Below, piece after piece: positions 12,254 to 23,988 of a DNA stretch of 64,000 bases (position 1 is its first letter; each line of letters starts with the position of its first letter). The stretch lies in the NCBI GenBank assembly GCA_050084985.1, contig JBITNC010000001.1:196602001-196666000 (forward strand), read 5' to 3'. Origin of the DNA: Nageia nagi (taxonomy: Eukaryota > Pinophyta). The notes beneath the pieces were generated by a model, which saw only the letters and a list, made by a program, of their open reading frames with translations, had not been told where the DNA came from and searched no databases. Both the position numbers and the translations under genes were made by a program.

Positions 12254-12860
12254 ACCTTGGAGACACATGATGGAGGACAAGATGCCAATACTATAGAGAA
12301 TGAGCATCACAATGCCATGGATAAAGTATGCATATTTTATTATGTATGCATATGTTTTTATCATATTCATGTGTATTTGTATTTTACATACCATGCAGGC
12401 ATATGATGGAGGAAAAGGTACCAGGATCATGGAGAACGAGCATGGAAACACCATGTATAAGGTATGCATTTTGATAATGTACATGCATTTTTTTGTTGTT
12501 TGCATATTTTGAATTATATGCATGTTATAGATAATGTAGGCACATGATGTAGGGCAAGATGCCAATACCATGAAGAATGACCATGGTAATGTCATGGATA
12601 AGGTATGTTTTTTTATTTTAGTGTATGCTTGTGTGAGGTTGTATGCATATTTTTAATTGTGTACATGTGTATTTAGATTTTGTAAACCATGCAGATATAG
12701 GGTGTAGGAAAAGATGTTAGGACCATGGAGAATGAGCATGGAGGAAAAGATACTAGGATCATGGAGAATGAGCATGAAAACACCATGGATAAGGTATGCA
12801 TTTTTAGTAAATGCATATTTTTAATTGTATGCATGTTGTAAAAAATGTAGGCACAAGATG
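12254..12860 (+). repeat. Tandem exon array, left part (copies 1 to 5)
   Basis: Five direct repeats of 141-156 bp, each an exon plus intron. Exon copies are 12254-12325 (72 bp), 12399-12461 (63), 12540-12602 (63), 12695-12793 (99, with an in-frame 36-bp internal duplication) and 12851-12860 (cut by the copia insertion). Each starts after an AG acceptor and ends at AAG or AAA before GTATG. All lengths are multiples of three and all junctions are phase 0. The encoded unit is about AHDGGKDARTMENEH + GNTMDK. Copy 4 contains one stop. The repeated peptide is acidic and Asn/Met-rich with no known match. Intron parts are also conserved (GTATGCAT..., TTTGTATTTTAC). Confidence 0.75.
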
Positions 12861-13358
12861 TGAGAGTTGAAGTATAACATAAACAACCCTAAACTCCTAA
12901 GATCACATGAAAGCTCATAATTTACATCTAATAAACTCACAAAGCAATCTCACAAAGATAACACAAGATGTAAATGGTTCCTCCAACTAGGAGTACATCC
13001 ACTAACTAGATTTCACTTAATTCACAAATATGAATATCTTACAATTCTTTTAATATCATCTCCTACACACTATCCTATAAAATAACTTTACTCCACAAAT
13101 TGGTGTGTGATCATAAAGAAAGAGCCTTCTATTTATAGACCAAAATCCCTCTTTGAATCACCCTTGTACCCAATGTACAAAGGCATGACATGCAACTCCT
13201 TTTTACCCAAGGGCATGCTCATGACATGGAGTGTAGGACAAGTTACATTATCATATTCACTCAAATACTTAAGGTATATAATGATACTCTTAAGTATTAA
13301 TGAATTTACAAAAAGGATTAATACAAACCTTTATAATAATGTATTATACATTTCAACA
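12861..13358 (-). repeat. 3' LTR of copia element II
   Basis: 498 bp from TGAGAGTTGAAG to TTTCAACA on the plus strand. It is clearly homologous to the LTRs at 4750 and 21038. The two LTRs of this element are visibly diverged, which fits an old insertion. Confidence 0.9.
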
Positions 13359-13370
13359 CTCCCTTTTAAT
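13359..13370 (-). promoter_or_regulatory. Polypurine tract of copia element II
   Basis: The minus strand reads TTAAAAGGGAG immediately before the LTR start TGTTGAAATG. It is in the same position as the tract of element I. Confidence 0.65.
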
Positions 13371-13399
13371 GCAATATTGGGATAGAGTGAATAAGAAAG

Positions 13400-13401
<2 letters not shown>

Positions 13402-13471
<70 letters not shown>
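13402..13471 (+). repeat. (GA)n microsatellite
   Basis: About 35 pure GA dinucleotides lie just inside the 3' end of copia element II. Element I has only short AGAGA runs at the matching place (5287-5312), so the tract expanded after the two copies separated. Confidence 0.95.
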
Positions 13472-13474
<3 letters not shown>

Positions 13475-14117
13475 CCAAATAGATACAACAAAAGATGAGA
13501 ATTTTTTTATATATTTGTGAAGTTAAAAAATCTAGTTTGAGACTCACTACTTTTCTATTTTAATAAATAGTTTACAATACAATCATTAACCATAACCGGT
13601 TTCAATGTACCTAAAGTAGTCATCCAATTAGAAGTCATGAAGAGTCTCTAAGAGCCTACTTATCCAAAGTAAGTAACTTGCAATATCAAAGAATCTTCAA
13701 GTATTAAGTAGCTCAAATAACAAGATCAATTATATGCAACATATTCATATCAACAAGGATAGAAGAATCAAACAAATGACATCATTAACTAATCAATGGT
13801 GCACTATAAATCATCACAAAGATGCCAGGCTAAAACTCATAGTCACCTATTGTATATACAATATGTATTGATTATCATTACAAAATAGAGCATAATAAGA
13901 TGCATATACAAGTTCTTCACATATGGATAATTGAATAGTACCAAAAGATACATAAGAGTTCCTTACACATGGATAACTAAATAGTGCTAGATTGGTTAAT
14001 CTTTTGCGCTTATAAATTTGTATGAAAAGTTCCTCATGTAAAGCAAACTTACCATGAAGGTGTACAATAAAATCAACATAATACAATAAAAAAATCCTCC
14101 TAGAGATGAAGTTGTTA

Positions 14118-14660
14118 TCACAAATATGAATTCAACATAAGAATTGAAACTTCACTTCCCCTTGAGGGCAACTTCACCAACCTAATAGCATCTCTAAGCT
14201 TACAAAATTGAGCTTTAGAAAGAGGCTTGATAAACAAATCAATGAAGTTCAAGGTGGATGGACAATACTCTAGGTGTATGATGCCATCAAGAACCTTCTT
14301 CTTGATAATGTACTTAGATTTCCACATATTTTGTTCTTTGATGAAACATAGAATTCTAAGCCAAAAAGATCATCGAATGATTATTTGAAGAAATCAAAGA
14401 TGAGCTAGCTTGGTCATACCTAATTTCTTTTAGAAAATACCTTAGCCAAATGGCTTATTTGGTTGCAACATACATGGCACAGTATTTGACTTCTATGATG
14501 GAAAAAGAAATAGTAGGTTACTTCTTGGAGGCCCAAGAGATAGCACTTGAACCAATGCTAAATATATATGTAGATGTTGATTTTTTATCATCTCTATCTC
14601 CCCCATAGTCAAAATTTGAAAATCCTAAGAGAAGAGAGAAACTTAGAATAATTGAGAGCA
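14118..14660 (-). pseudogene. Copia RNase H / pol C-terminus remnant (element II)
   Basis: The frame 14327-14118 holds the pol C-terminus, with KKVLDGIIHLEYCPSTLNFI, DLFIKPLSKAQFCKLRDAI and RLVKLPSRGSE. The RNase H body at 14650-14400 is broken, with SIGSSAISWASKKxPTIS-like pieces. Same layout as 5985-6480 in element I. Confidence 0.8.
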
Positions 14661-14799
14661 AGATCCTCAATCCCTACAACATACCTCAAAATTTGTTTAA
14701 CAGCATTAAGATGCTCAACATATGGTTTTTTGCATGAATTGTGCCATCAAATTCACTACAAAGGTAATATCTAGCCTAGAAATAGTCAAATACAAAAGA

Positions 14800-15640
14800 C
14801 TACCAATTAATTACCTATAAGATGTAGCATCAACCAACTGAGAGTTGGAGCTAAAAGAAATAGTGATTCCATGAGAGATTGGGATCATAGCATGTATACA
14901 CTCCTTCATTCCAAACTTTTGCAAGATGTCTAATATATACTTGGATTAACTAAGATAGGTACAATATTTGTATTTATACACTTGCATTACAAGGTAGTAA
15001 TGCAAGAGACCAAGATCAATTATTTCAAATGTTTTTTTATGCTTGGATATGCACCCTTGAATGATTTTATCATTGTTCTCAGTTATTAGAAGATCATCTA
15101 CATAAAGGAGAATCAAGACCATATGTTTTTCCTAATTGAGAACATATAAATTAGAGTAAAAAAAATATTTGAAAAATCTAATGCCTACAAGTACCCTAAA
15201 ATGTTTTTGTACTAGGCTCTAGGTGCTTACTTAAGTCCATATAATGACTTCTTTAGCTTACACACAAAAGACTCTTTACTTTTCACAATAAACCCTTTTG
15301 GTTGATTCATGAAGATTTCTACAACTAATTCACCATTGAGAAATGCACTTTTGACATCAAGTTAAAAAAATTTCCATCCCTAAGATGCAGAAAGAGCAAG
15401 GATAATTATGATAGTAGGCATATTTTCCATGGGAGCAAAGGTTTCCTCATAATTTACACTATATTTTTGAGCAAAATATTTGGCTAGTAACCTTGCATTA
15501 TGTTTCTCAATATCTAAATTATACTTGATCTTGTAGATATACTTATTATAAATTACATTCTTCTCATTGGGATAAGGAATTAAGTCCCAAGTTCTATTTT
15601 TCATAAGCACCTCATACTCCACTTTCATGACTTCCATCTA
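14800..15640 (-). pseudogene. Copia reverse transcriptase remnant (element II)
   Basis: The start (15637-15380) contains KNRTWDLIPYPNEKNVIYNK and the KARLVAKGFAQKY-like block as NARLLAKYFAQKYSVNYEET. The catalytic box reads LILLYVDDLLIT, with YVDD at 15104-15093. Stops and shifts separate the parts. Confidence 0.85.
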
Positions 15641-16600
15641 GCACTCATACTTTGAAGCTTCTTTGAAAGATGAGGGCTCATTCTTGTTATTAATTTTGGC
15701 AAATAAGGATTTATTTAAGGTTATGCTTCTTATTACCCTTTGTATTGGAAAATTTTTCTCTTGGAGGTAACTTATATACATCAATATCCAACCAGCTAAG
15801 TGCAATTGATGAGTCATATGAAACATCTATATTCTCATTAAAAATAGATTCTTTACGAAGTTCATTGAACTTTACATCCTTAGAAATGAACACTTTACAT
15901 CCTTAGATTCTTATTATCTATTTTTTAGCTCTTTTCTATAATTTTTTCCTTTTCTCAAAAATAATGTAGAAGAATACTTCACAAGCAAACACCCTTAGGT
16001 GAGAAATATTAGATTTTATTCATGTCCAGGCTTCAAAAAGAGTTTTATCTTGAATGGCTTTTGTGGGATACCTATTCAAGATGTAAATAGTAGAGTTCAC
16101 AACTTCATCTCATAATAAATTAGAAAGATTAACTAACATGCATTTAGTAATCTCCATAATTATCCTATTTTTTCTTTTGGTAATACCATTTTGCTAAGGA
16201 GTGTAAGGAATCATAAACTGCTTCATGATTCCATACTTAACATAATAGTTATTGAACTCATTTTTATTGTATTCTCCCCTATTATTTGATCTCAACATCT
16301 TGATTTTAAGGTTAGTTTGATTCTTAACTAAGGCCTTAAAATTCTTAAAAATATCAAAGGTTTGAACCTTATGTTCAAAAAGATAGCCAAAACTCATCCT
16401 ACTAAATTCATTGATGAAGGTCAAGACATAAGATGCTCCTCCAAGTGACTTAGTATAAAATGGACCCATCAAATTTGAAAGCACAAGTTGAAGAGGTTAA
16501 GATGATCTTGTTGCGTTATCTTTTTCAAACCTTTTTCTATTCATATTGTCAAGGATGCACTTCTCACATAGACCAATTGAAGGTGAAATTAAAGGCAAAC
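15641..16600 (-). pseudogene. Copia integrase remnant (element II)
   Basis: The frame 16484-16194 contains the core: YVLTFINEFSRMSFGYLFEH, LRSNNRGEYNKNEF, FMIPYTP. The remaining C-terminal third is broken into short frames up to the RT start. The second core Asp position reads INEFSR where DDFSR is usual, a sign of loss of activity. Confidence 0.85.
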
Positions 16601-16659
16601 CTTCCATAATTCTTGGTATTTCATGACTTGAATGCTCTTATGGTTAAGGTGCCCTATAT

Positions 16660-18000
16660 GTTGGTACTAAAGATTACCTCTAGAACACACATTCATAGCA
16701 AGACACATCTTTATTGGAACTTGATACACAATGTAGAGATCATATTTCACTAACCCTTTAACCAACATAGAAATTCCTTTCTTAATGCACCAAGATTGTG
16801 AGTCAAACTCAAACAAGTACCTTTTTCTTGCAACTTGGATCATGAAGAGAAGATTCATCCTAAGCTTAGGAACATAGAGCATATTATTAAGAACCTTCCC
16901 ATGAATCAACACACTCCCAATTTCTTGGACTTCAAGGATAGAGTTATCACCTATCATAATTGCATTTTTTTTATATTTATGAAAATTTTCAAACTTATCC
17001 TTTTCAAAGAATAGGTGATTAGTGTAACTAGAGTCAACAATGCAATCAATCAAAAAAGAGTGCAATATAGAATAAAGCATAGTAGTAAACCTAGCTTTTA
17101 TATTCTTCTTCCCTTTGAAAGTTTTTACATTTCCATTACTTTTGTTATTTTTCTCTCTTTTCTTTTTGTAGAAATTAGCTTCTTTGTGACCTTAGATGCC
17201 ATAAAAATTATAATTTCCATCAAATTTTACATTAGGAATTGATTTATTTGCCTTGCTTTTTTCATCTCTTTTTTTTGAAGTGGTAGTTATTGTCATTTTT
17301 TATTTTTATTGCCATTGTTGTTGTTGTTCCTTTTTTCAAACCTTTTGGATGAAGAGGGATAATATTTCTTATGATGATTGAACTTCTTCTTGAAAAGAGT
17401 TTTGGTTACTCTTAGAGGAACATTATTATCTTTTGGAGAAGAAATCAACACCTTTTTGCTAAGAGTTTCCTTATGCTTCAAAAGGAGCCTAAAAACATTC
17501 TCAAAGGAGGAGATTTCTTCTTCATCATCAAGCTTAGTCTCAATTATTGTCATAACATTACCAAACTTTGAAGAAAGGCTTTGAAGAATGATGAAGACTA
17601 TGAACTCATCATTGATCTAATTGTACCCACAAGTAACAAGTTGGATCCTAAGTAAGGTTAATGATTTTATTCAAGTAGATGGCAACATTTTCATCTTCCC
17701 TTTAATGAGATTGAAGTAACTTTTGGAGAATAGTAAACCTTCTTGAGAACTTAGATCTAAGGTAGATTTGTTTAAGCTTATTCCAAGCTTCTTTTTTCGA
17801 GGTTGAAGAGGAAATCATCAGGAGCACATAATCTAAAATTGCACAAAAAATCATGAAGGTTTCCAACTCATTCTTCATGTTATAATCCTCTAGTGCCTTC
17901 TCATCTATAGGAGTAATAAGGTTCTCATTCACTATTTGTCAAAGCTTCTTTGCTTGCAACTCAGCTCTCATCCAAGGTTCCTAAATTTGAAATAATCGAG
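16660..18000 (-). pseudogene. Copia gag and protease remnant (element II)
   Basis: The protease region at 17080-16667 has the active-site variant VDSSYTNHLFFEKDKFENF (D at about 17035) and VLIHGKVLNNMLYVPKLRMN. Gag lies at 17553-17293 (KKKFNHHKKYYPSSSKRFEK) and 17932-17702. The gag start present in element I is damaged here near 18000. The zinc knuckle has lost its Cys residues (about 17215-17176). Confidence 0.8.
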
Positions 18001-21000
18001 AATGTGTTTGGGTAAAAAAATATCTTCCATTTGCTACAAAAGAATGTGAATAAAATAATAAGCATGTGGTTCAAAAAACAACATTACATGTTAAGTTTTA
18101 ATCTAAGTAAATAATACATGTTAAATTTAACAGTAGAGATAGCTTGATTTGATTTATAAGTGCAAATGTTTTACAACTCAAATATACATCCCATGTACCC
18201 AAATACTTTTAGCAACATTAAGAATTGTAGATGAAGAATGACATTATTGAGGCTTATATTTTTATCTAAAATTAAACCTTCACCTAGATGCCCACAAGGT
18301 AGAGCCTAGGTACTATCAATCCTCAACTAATTCACCTTGGGTAGTATTATACTCTCACAAGGATAAGTACCTACTATTTTTCAAGGATATGACATATATT
18401 GGATCGATCAAATTATTAATCTTGATTAGGTTTCAAGTTATCCTCCTAGGTTATCAAGATAATCCTTGAATGGATGTGTATACATGTGGTATCACTACAC
18501 ACATGCCTATCCACCAATTGGAATTATGTCTAAAACAATAGAGGACTTAGGGGCAACTGAGAAGTACAGACTTTTTACCATTTGGATTGTCATACCAAAG
18601 GCTCCAGTTTGCCTATCCTCACAACATGGCTCTTCAAACAAGTCATGTTGTGGAATTTACGTGTGGAAGTGTTCATTTTAAGGGGTTTCTCATTTCAAAA
18701 AAAATTGCAAAACATGAAGTTAAGTGCATAAATAAAACATCATCCATTTGTATTTTGAAATCTATGAGTCTAATGGATTTTGTTTACTAACCCTTAAAGG
18801 ATATCTTTATATCATTCCTTATTTTGCACAAATCCATTTAATACCTACATAAGGAAGTAAAAAATTAAATTAAATGCATTATAACTTAAAAATTTAAGTA
18901 ATAAGCTTGCATCATTCATAAAGGATTTAATAAGCATGCATTATTCTTTCTAATTTGCATATGTATAAATACTTGAAAAAATGGCATAAGCATGAATCAA
19001 GTATAAAAAGTTCTAAGTGATAAATATGTATTCTAAGAAAGATCTATGAATTTAAGAAAAGAAATTCATAACTTTCCCTTCTTATACTTAAACAAGATCC
19101 CTAAACATTTATTATTTCTTTAATTTCCATAAGTTTATCTATCACTTTGCATAAGGAAAAAAAATAGAAATGCATCAAATATTCATTATTTCCATAGTTT
19201 ACATAAGTTCATTTGTTAACTTTGCATAAAGAAATTTAGAAAAATAAATAGATATCGAATGCAATATTTCAGGCAATATCTAGATAAAAATTTAAGTAAA
19301 AAATATTTATATAAATTCCCCCTTCTTTCACTTAAAAATTTATCCTCTAAAGATAGCATACTAATTTTACCTTGAGAAATTTAACTAAGGAAAAATACTT
19401 GCATGCTAAAAAAAATTATCTTCTAAGTAAAAAAATTATTCCTCCCTTTTTCTTGAAACAAAGGATTCTTCCAAAAGATACTAAAATTTTTTAAGTCAAA
19501 TGTAACTAATTTTTTTTTTTTTTAACATTAGTATCTAAATTGCAATAAGTAGAAAAGATAGGCAAAAAAAATACTCCTTGGATTAAAATAATGCCTAGTT
19601 ATAAATTTTACTTTAAAAAAATATCTTGGAATTTTGAAGATAATTTTAACTAAGTAAACAAATTAATAATATTGTTATAATAAAAAAAGGTTACTTTCTC
19701 CAAGTAAGAAAAAAATAAACCATCATTAAAAGCTCAGAGTGCATTAAATATGTAGGACACACATTTAAAAAAAAACTAAGTGTGTGTACATCCACCAAAG
19801 ATTGCTTGTAAAAATAAATGCATTTAATGAAAAAAAGGAGCTATACATCTACCTAAAAAGGTTAATAAGTAAAGGAGTGTTTGGATAGCTAAGCAAGCAA
19901 AAAAAGGGTGAGCCAAGGCTACACAAGCAAGGGAGAGGGTGAGGTCGACCAAGCAAAAAAGGGTGAGCTAGGATTGCATGAGCAAGGGAAAGGGCGAGGC
20001 TGAGTAAGCAAAAAAAAGTCAAGGCCACATGAGCAAAGGAGAGGGCAAGGTTAGGTAGCCAAAAATGCAAGGGTAAGGGGGTGGTATTGAGGAAACACAG
20101 ATAAGCAACTATGAGAGGATTTCCAATAGGAGCTCAACTACAAGGGGGTTTAAAAAAAAAAGAGCAAACCACATCAATTTGCTCTACCATGAGGACATCA
20201 ATGGAGGTTTGTATAGTTGATGGATGGATAGGAGGGAAGGACATCATAGGAGAGGCATTACTAGAAGAGCATCGATGAAGGCATGAGTAGAGGGACCTAC
20301 ATAAAACATTAGGTGGAAGGAATTGAGCATAGGAATTGATTGCAAGAGTTAAGCTAATAATAAACAAATAAAATGCCCCATGCATGTATTGAGAGGAGGG
20401 AGCCCTTAGAGGAGGTTGAGCCACTAACTATTTGACATTACAAAGCAAATTTGAAAAAATAATTGCTACCTTTGTAAAATTTGAATAATGCAAATAGATT
20501 CAATATTCAATGGAATAAAAAATTGCTATGTAATATTACATAATAAATAGATGTTGCCTATTCTCCTTTTATTATTCAAGTAGAATGTAGCAAAAAAATA
20601 CTTTTGTAATATTTCAGAAATGTTGTATACTAATTTTTTTTTTTAAAAAAATTGTAACAATTTGTTAAGCAATTTGTAAAAACAATTAGTATAAGCAACA
20701 AAAAATGATTACATCATATTGCAATTTTTGTTAGCCATAGGATTATAGCAATTTATATATATTGAGCAATTTTTGCAACAAATAATTGCAACTAACATAG
20801 AGAATGTTAGTATAAATAACAATTACTTTATATTGCTAAAAACAATTATAAAAAATAAATGAAATAGCATATAACATATATGTTAGTATCATAAATCAAT
20901 AATCTAACAAATAATCAAAAAGGAGGAATTTATAGCTTCTCTTGATTTTACCTCAACAATGGAGTGTATGGTTGAGGAATGAAGACCTCCATGATGTTGA

Positions 21001-21020
21001 AGAAGAGCTTCCACACACTA
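18001..21020 (-). other. Long untranslated leader of copia element II
   Basis: 3 kb between gag and the 5' LTR, with no long conserved frame. 18466-18790 matches the leader of element I. 19885-20065 is an imperfect purine-rich tandem repeat of about 60 bp (AAGCAAAAAAGGGTGAG, then CAAGGGAGAGGG-like blocks). 20450-20900 is AT-rich with many AACAATT-type repeats. The frames at 19849-20070 and 20134-20424 are low-complexity artefacts of the purine-rich part. Confidence 0.6.
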
Positions 21021-21034
21021 TGATCTCATACCAA
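21021..21034 (-). promoter_or_regulatory. Primer-binding site of copia element II
   Basis: The minus strand reads TGGTATGAGATCAT just inside the 5' LTR. It is close to the initiator-Met tRNA site TGGTATCAGAGC used by most plant copia elements. Confidence 0.75.
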
Positions 21035-21037
21035 ATT

Positions 21038-21534
21038 AAGGATTTGCACTATAACTAAAGCAATTCTAATTGCCCAAGATTATATGAAAGCTCAAACTAA
21101 CATCTAGATAACACAAAAAACAATCTCACAAAATAACTCAAGATGTAAGTGGTTCCTCTAACTAGGAGTACATCCACTAACTAGATCTCACTTCATTCAC
21201 AATCATGAATCTATTACAATTCTTTTAATCTCATCTCCTAAACTCTATCCTATAGTACAACTTTACTCCACAAATTGGTGTGTGATCACAAAGAGGTAGC
21301 CTTCTATTTATAAGCCAAAATCTCTCTTTGGATCACCTTTTTACCCAATGTACAAAAGCATGACATGCAACTCCTTTTTACCCAAGGGGCATGCTCATTA
21401 AATGGAATTTAAGATAAGTTATATTATCATATTAACTTAAATACTTAAGGTATCTAGTGATACTCTTAGGTATTAGTGAATTTACAAAGAGGATTAATAC
21501 AAACCTTTACAATTATACATTATAAATTCCAATA
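21038..21534 (-). repeat. 5' LTR of copia element II
   Basis: About 497 bp, homologous throughout to 12861-13358 and 4750-5249. The first bases are mutated (TTAAGGATTTGCAC where TGAGAGAATTGAAC is expected), so the exact start is uncertain by a few bases. It ends in CCAATA. Confidence 0.85.
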
Positions 21535-22358
21535 GAAAATACCATGGATAAGGTATGCATATTTTTTAGTGTATGCATATGTAAGCTTGTGTGCATATTT
21601 TTAATTTTATAAATGTGTATTTGTATTTTACAAACCATGTAGACACATGATGTAGCACAAGATGCCAAGACCATGGAGAATGAGCATGGCAATGTCATGG
21701 ATAAGGTATGCATGTTTTTTGGTGTATGCATGTGTGAGGTTATATTCATATTTTTAATTGTATATGTGTGTATTTATATTTTATAAACCATGCACATAAA
21801 ATATGTAGGAAAAGATGTTAGGAACATGGAGAATGGACATGGGGGAAAATATGCTAGGATCATGGAGAATGAGCATGACAACATCATGGATAAGTCATGC
21901 ATTTTTTTAGTATATGTATATTTTTTGTTGTATGCATATTTTTTATTATATGCATGTTGTAAAAAATGCAAGCACTAGATGCAAGAAAAGATGCCAAGAG
22001 CATAGAGAACGAGCATGGAAATACCATGGATAAGGTATGCATTTTTTTTAGTGTATGCATATGTGAGGTTGTATGCATATTTTTAATTGTATGCATATGT
22101 ATTTGTATTTTACAAACCATGCAAACATAGGATGGAGGAAAAGATGCCACAACCATGGAGAATGAGCATGGTGATACCATGGATAAGGTATGCATGTTTT
22201 GAACTATATGAATTTTTTTTGAATGCATATTTTTTACTATATGCATATTTTGAAATGTATTTTTGTGTATTTGTATTTTACAAATAGTGTAGACACAAGA
22301 TGGAAGACAAGATGCCAACACTATAGAGAATGAGCTTGATAATGTCATGGAGAATGAG
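21535..22358 (+). repeat. Tandem exon array, right part (copies 5' to 10)
   Basis: This is the continuation after the copia element. 21535-21552 is the 18-bp end of the interrupted exon. Full copies are 21643-21705 (63 bp), 21796-21894 (99), 21972-22034 (63), 22125-22187 (63) and 22293-22358 (66). The 99-bp copy at 21796 matches the 99-bp copy at 12695, and its neighbours match too. Copies 3-4-5 and 6-7-8 therefore look like a higher-order duplication. Decay is visible: acceptors GCAC, GCAA and CAA instead of AG in copies 7, 9 and 8, donor TC instead of GT in copy 7, and one stop in copy 9. Three of the six donors and acceptors pairs remain canonical. Confidence 0.75.
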
Positions 22359-22427
22359 GTAGGCCTTGATATTCTTCATCATTAATTGATATTTTATAGA
22401 TATATTTATATTACTATATTGTAACAG

Positions 22428-23262
22428 GATGAAATAAGTAAAACTTTGCCAATTGTGCCAATTATTGGCACCATCCCACTTGCTTGGAAATAAAAAGTAT
22501 ATACTTCTTGAGATGGAAGCTTAAATCTATCTGCATATGTATAATTTTCTTTATTTGAATAGTGGAGTAAACATGCTAATGGGTCCAATGCTTGTACATC
22601 TTTGGTTGTGGTTATTAGTTACTGGTTATGGAAAAACCCAACTTCCTTACCCAACAAATTAGAGTTTGACAGATTGATAGAAGTTGGATCTACATTATGG
22701 GAAAATTTATGGGATGAGTGGTCCTTAAAATATAAATTTTTTAATGGGAATTTGGATCTAAAAATAGTCTTAGTGATGAATGTGTGACCTTTAACTATAA
22801 ATCATTCTCACTCAGAACTTGGATTCTTTAAGGTGGAGGGATTGGAAGATAAAATCGATTGACTTAAGGCATGTAAGACATATGGTCAAATATGGGATGA
22901 AATAAAACAAAATATATATTCAAGTATATACATTATTAGTCAAAATGATCATATTTTTGTTCTAAAGGTCGATAGAGAAGCTTATTATATAATAGATACC
23001 CTTGGAGAAAGACTGTATGCTAGATGTAAGTGTGCATATATCATGAAGTTTGATAAGGAAATAGAAATATATCAACTACTTAATACAAAAAAAAAAGATG
23101 AAGAACAAAAAGGTTTTGTGTAAAGGAATTGATTATTATGGATTGTACATGAATAGCTTTTTAGCTACAACCCCTTTAAGCCAAGTAGAGATAGATTTTA
23201 AGAATGGTAAGGTGGAAAAAATCTCAATAAAGTGACTACAAATTAATTTCTTATCCATTGAG
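22428..23262 (+). pseudogene. Exon with plant At3g11760/At5g04860-type C-terminal domain
   Basis: After the acceptor TTGTAACAG, one frame with several stops carries, in order, DGSLNLSA, NACTSLVVVISYWLW, LEFDRLIEVGSTLWENL, DLKIVLV, IWDEI, NDHIFVLKV, DREAYYIIDTLGERLY, AYIMKFD, MNSFLATTPLSQVEIDF and LQINFL, ending SIE|GTATCA. From memory, this order and spacing match the C-terminal region of plant proteins that have an N-terminal NT-C2 (EEIG1/EHBP1) domain, such as Arabidopsis At3g11760 and At5g04860. No NT-C2 domain is visible here. Stops (TAA, TGA, TAG) lie in the first 45 codons and near the middle. The molecular role of the family is poorly known. The domain appears complete and is flanked by unrelated exons. 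Confidence 0.65.
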
Positions 23263-23455
23263 GTATCAATATTATTATTTTTTAAATATACCTAGTACCT
23301 ACTAAGTATCCAAGTATTTATCTTTATATGTTCTAAATTGATGTGAAATATCATTTTATTTATCGAAATCACTCTTCAGTTGATAATTAATAGTTGAACT
23401 TGTTGAAATTGACATATTTTATGAAATTGATGTGAAATATCATTTTATTTTGTAG

Positions 23456-23670
23456 CCCACATATAATCCTTCTCCTATGCAGCCACATTATCCAATACTT
23501 GAAGTGGGAGAAGTGGTGGAGATATTGGACAACCATGGAAAAAAGTTGGGCTTGGCAAACTATACTAGACTGATCCAAATGACCCTTCCCATACTGGAAA
23601 TGATTGTGATGATAACCTTGGAGAGGCATTAAATGGCTTTATCCTTTGGCCAACCAAGTATTTGACTAAG
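23456..23670 (+). pseudogene. 3' exon with CACTA-protein-like WP motif
   Basis: Acceptor ATTTTGTAG and donor AAG|GTAAGC. Translation gives NPSPMQPHYPILEVGEVVEI then KKLGLANYT. After a 1-bp deletion near 23570 it gives DPNDPSHTGND and DNLGEALNGFILWPTKYLTK. The LGEA-x4-F-I-x-WP pattern recalls a short conserved region in proteins associated with plant En/Spm (CACTA) elements, where GEA-x-G-x-x-x-x-WP is common. Restoring one base would make 216 bp, exactly 72 codons, consistent with phase 0 at both ends. Confidence 0.5.
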
Positions 23671-23746
23671 GTAAGCATGTTTTGAAATTTTCTTTTGGAT
23701 GTAAAGTGAGGTAGATTTATTATAATTATCTTTTGATTATTGTTAG

Positions 23747-23903
23747 TGCTAGAAATCTAAAAAAATCAAACCACTAAACTTTTCAAAACATACCAAGATA
23801 ACTCCCAATGAGATTAAAAAAATCCAACAAAGGCTCAACATTGGAGATATGATAATGTATCTATTAGTAGGAATAAAAAACCAAGAATTGCAGCACCAAG
23901 AAA
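23747..23903 (+). pseudogene. 3' exon, basic/amphipathic
   Basis: Acceptor ATTGTTAG and donor GAAA|GTAAGT. The frame has one early TAG, then reads KSKKIKPLNFSKHTKITPNE, IKKIQQRLNIGDMIMYLL, and ends NQELQHQE. It is otherwise open and ends in phase 1. Not recognised. Confidence 0.5.
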
Positions 23904-23988
23904 GTAAGTATGTATTTGACAATTGCATGCACTATACAAATTTATGGATATATTTGTAATTAATTATACCTTTGCAATTTATTATCAG

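Larger units (their letters stand above)
12861..21534 (-). mobile_element. Ty1/copia LTR retrotransposon II, inserted in a tandem exon
   Basis: An 8.67-kb minus-strand element with both LTRs (12861-13358 and about 21038-21534), a polypurine tract, and a primer-binding site complementary to initiator Met tRNA. Gag-protease-integrase-RT-RNase H remnants lie in copia order. It aligns with copia element I through the coding part but keeps a 2.2-kb longer leader. All coding parts are broken. Flanks are GATG on the left and GAAAA on the right, so no target duplication is seen. About 35 bp of the target exon are missing, pointing to a deletion or to recombination between elements. The gene halves on both sides show that it is younger than the exon array. 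Confidence 0.9.

Noticed and set aside
12221-12595. 124-codon minus-strand frame over the exon array
   Set aside because: It is an antisense shadow of the tandem exons; the same holds for the frames at 21513-22348.
13300-13547. Frames across the GA tract on both strands
   Set aside because: They consist of Arg-Glu or Ser-Leu repeats from the (GA)n microsatellite.
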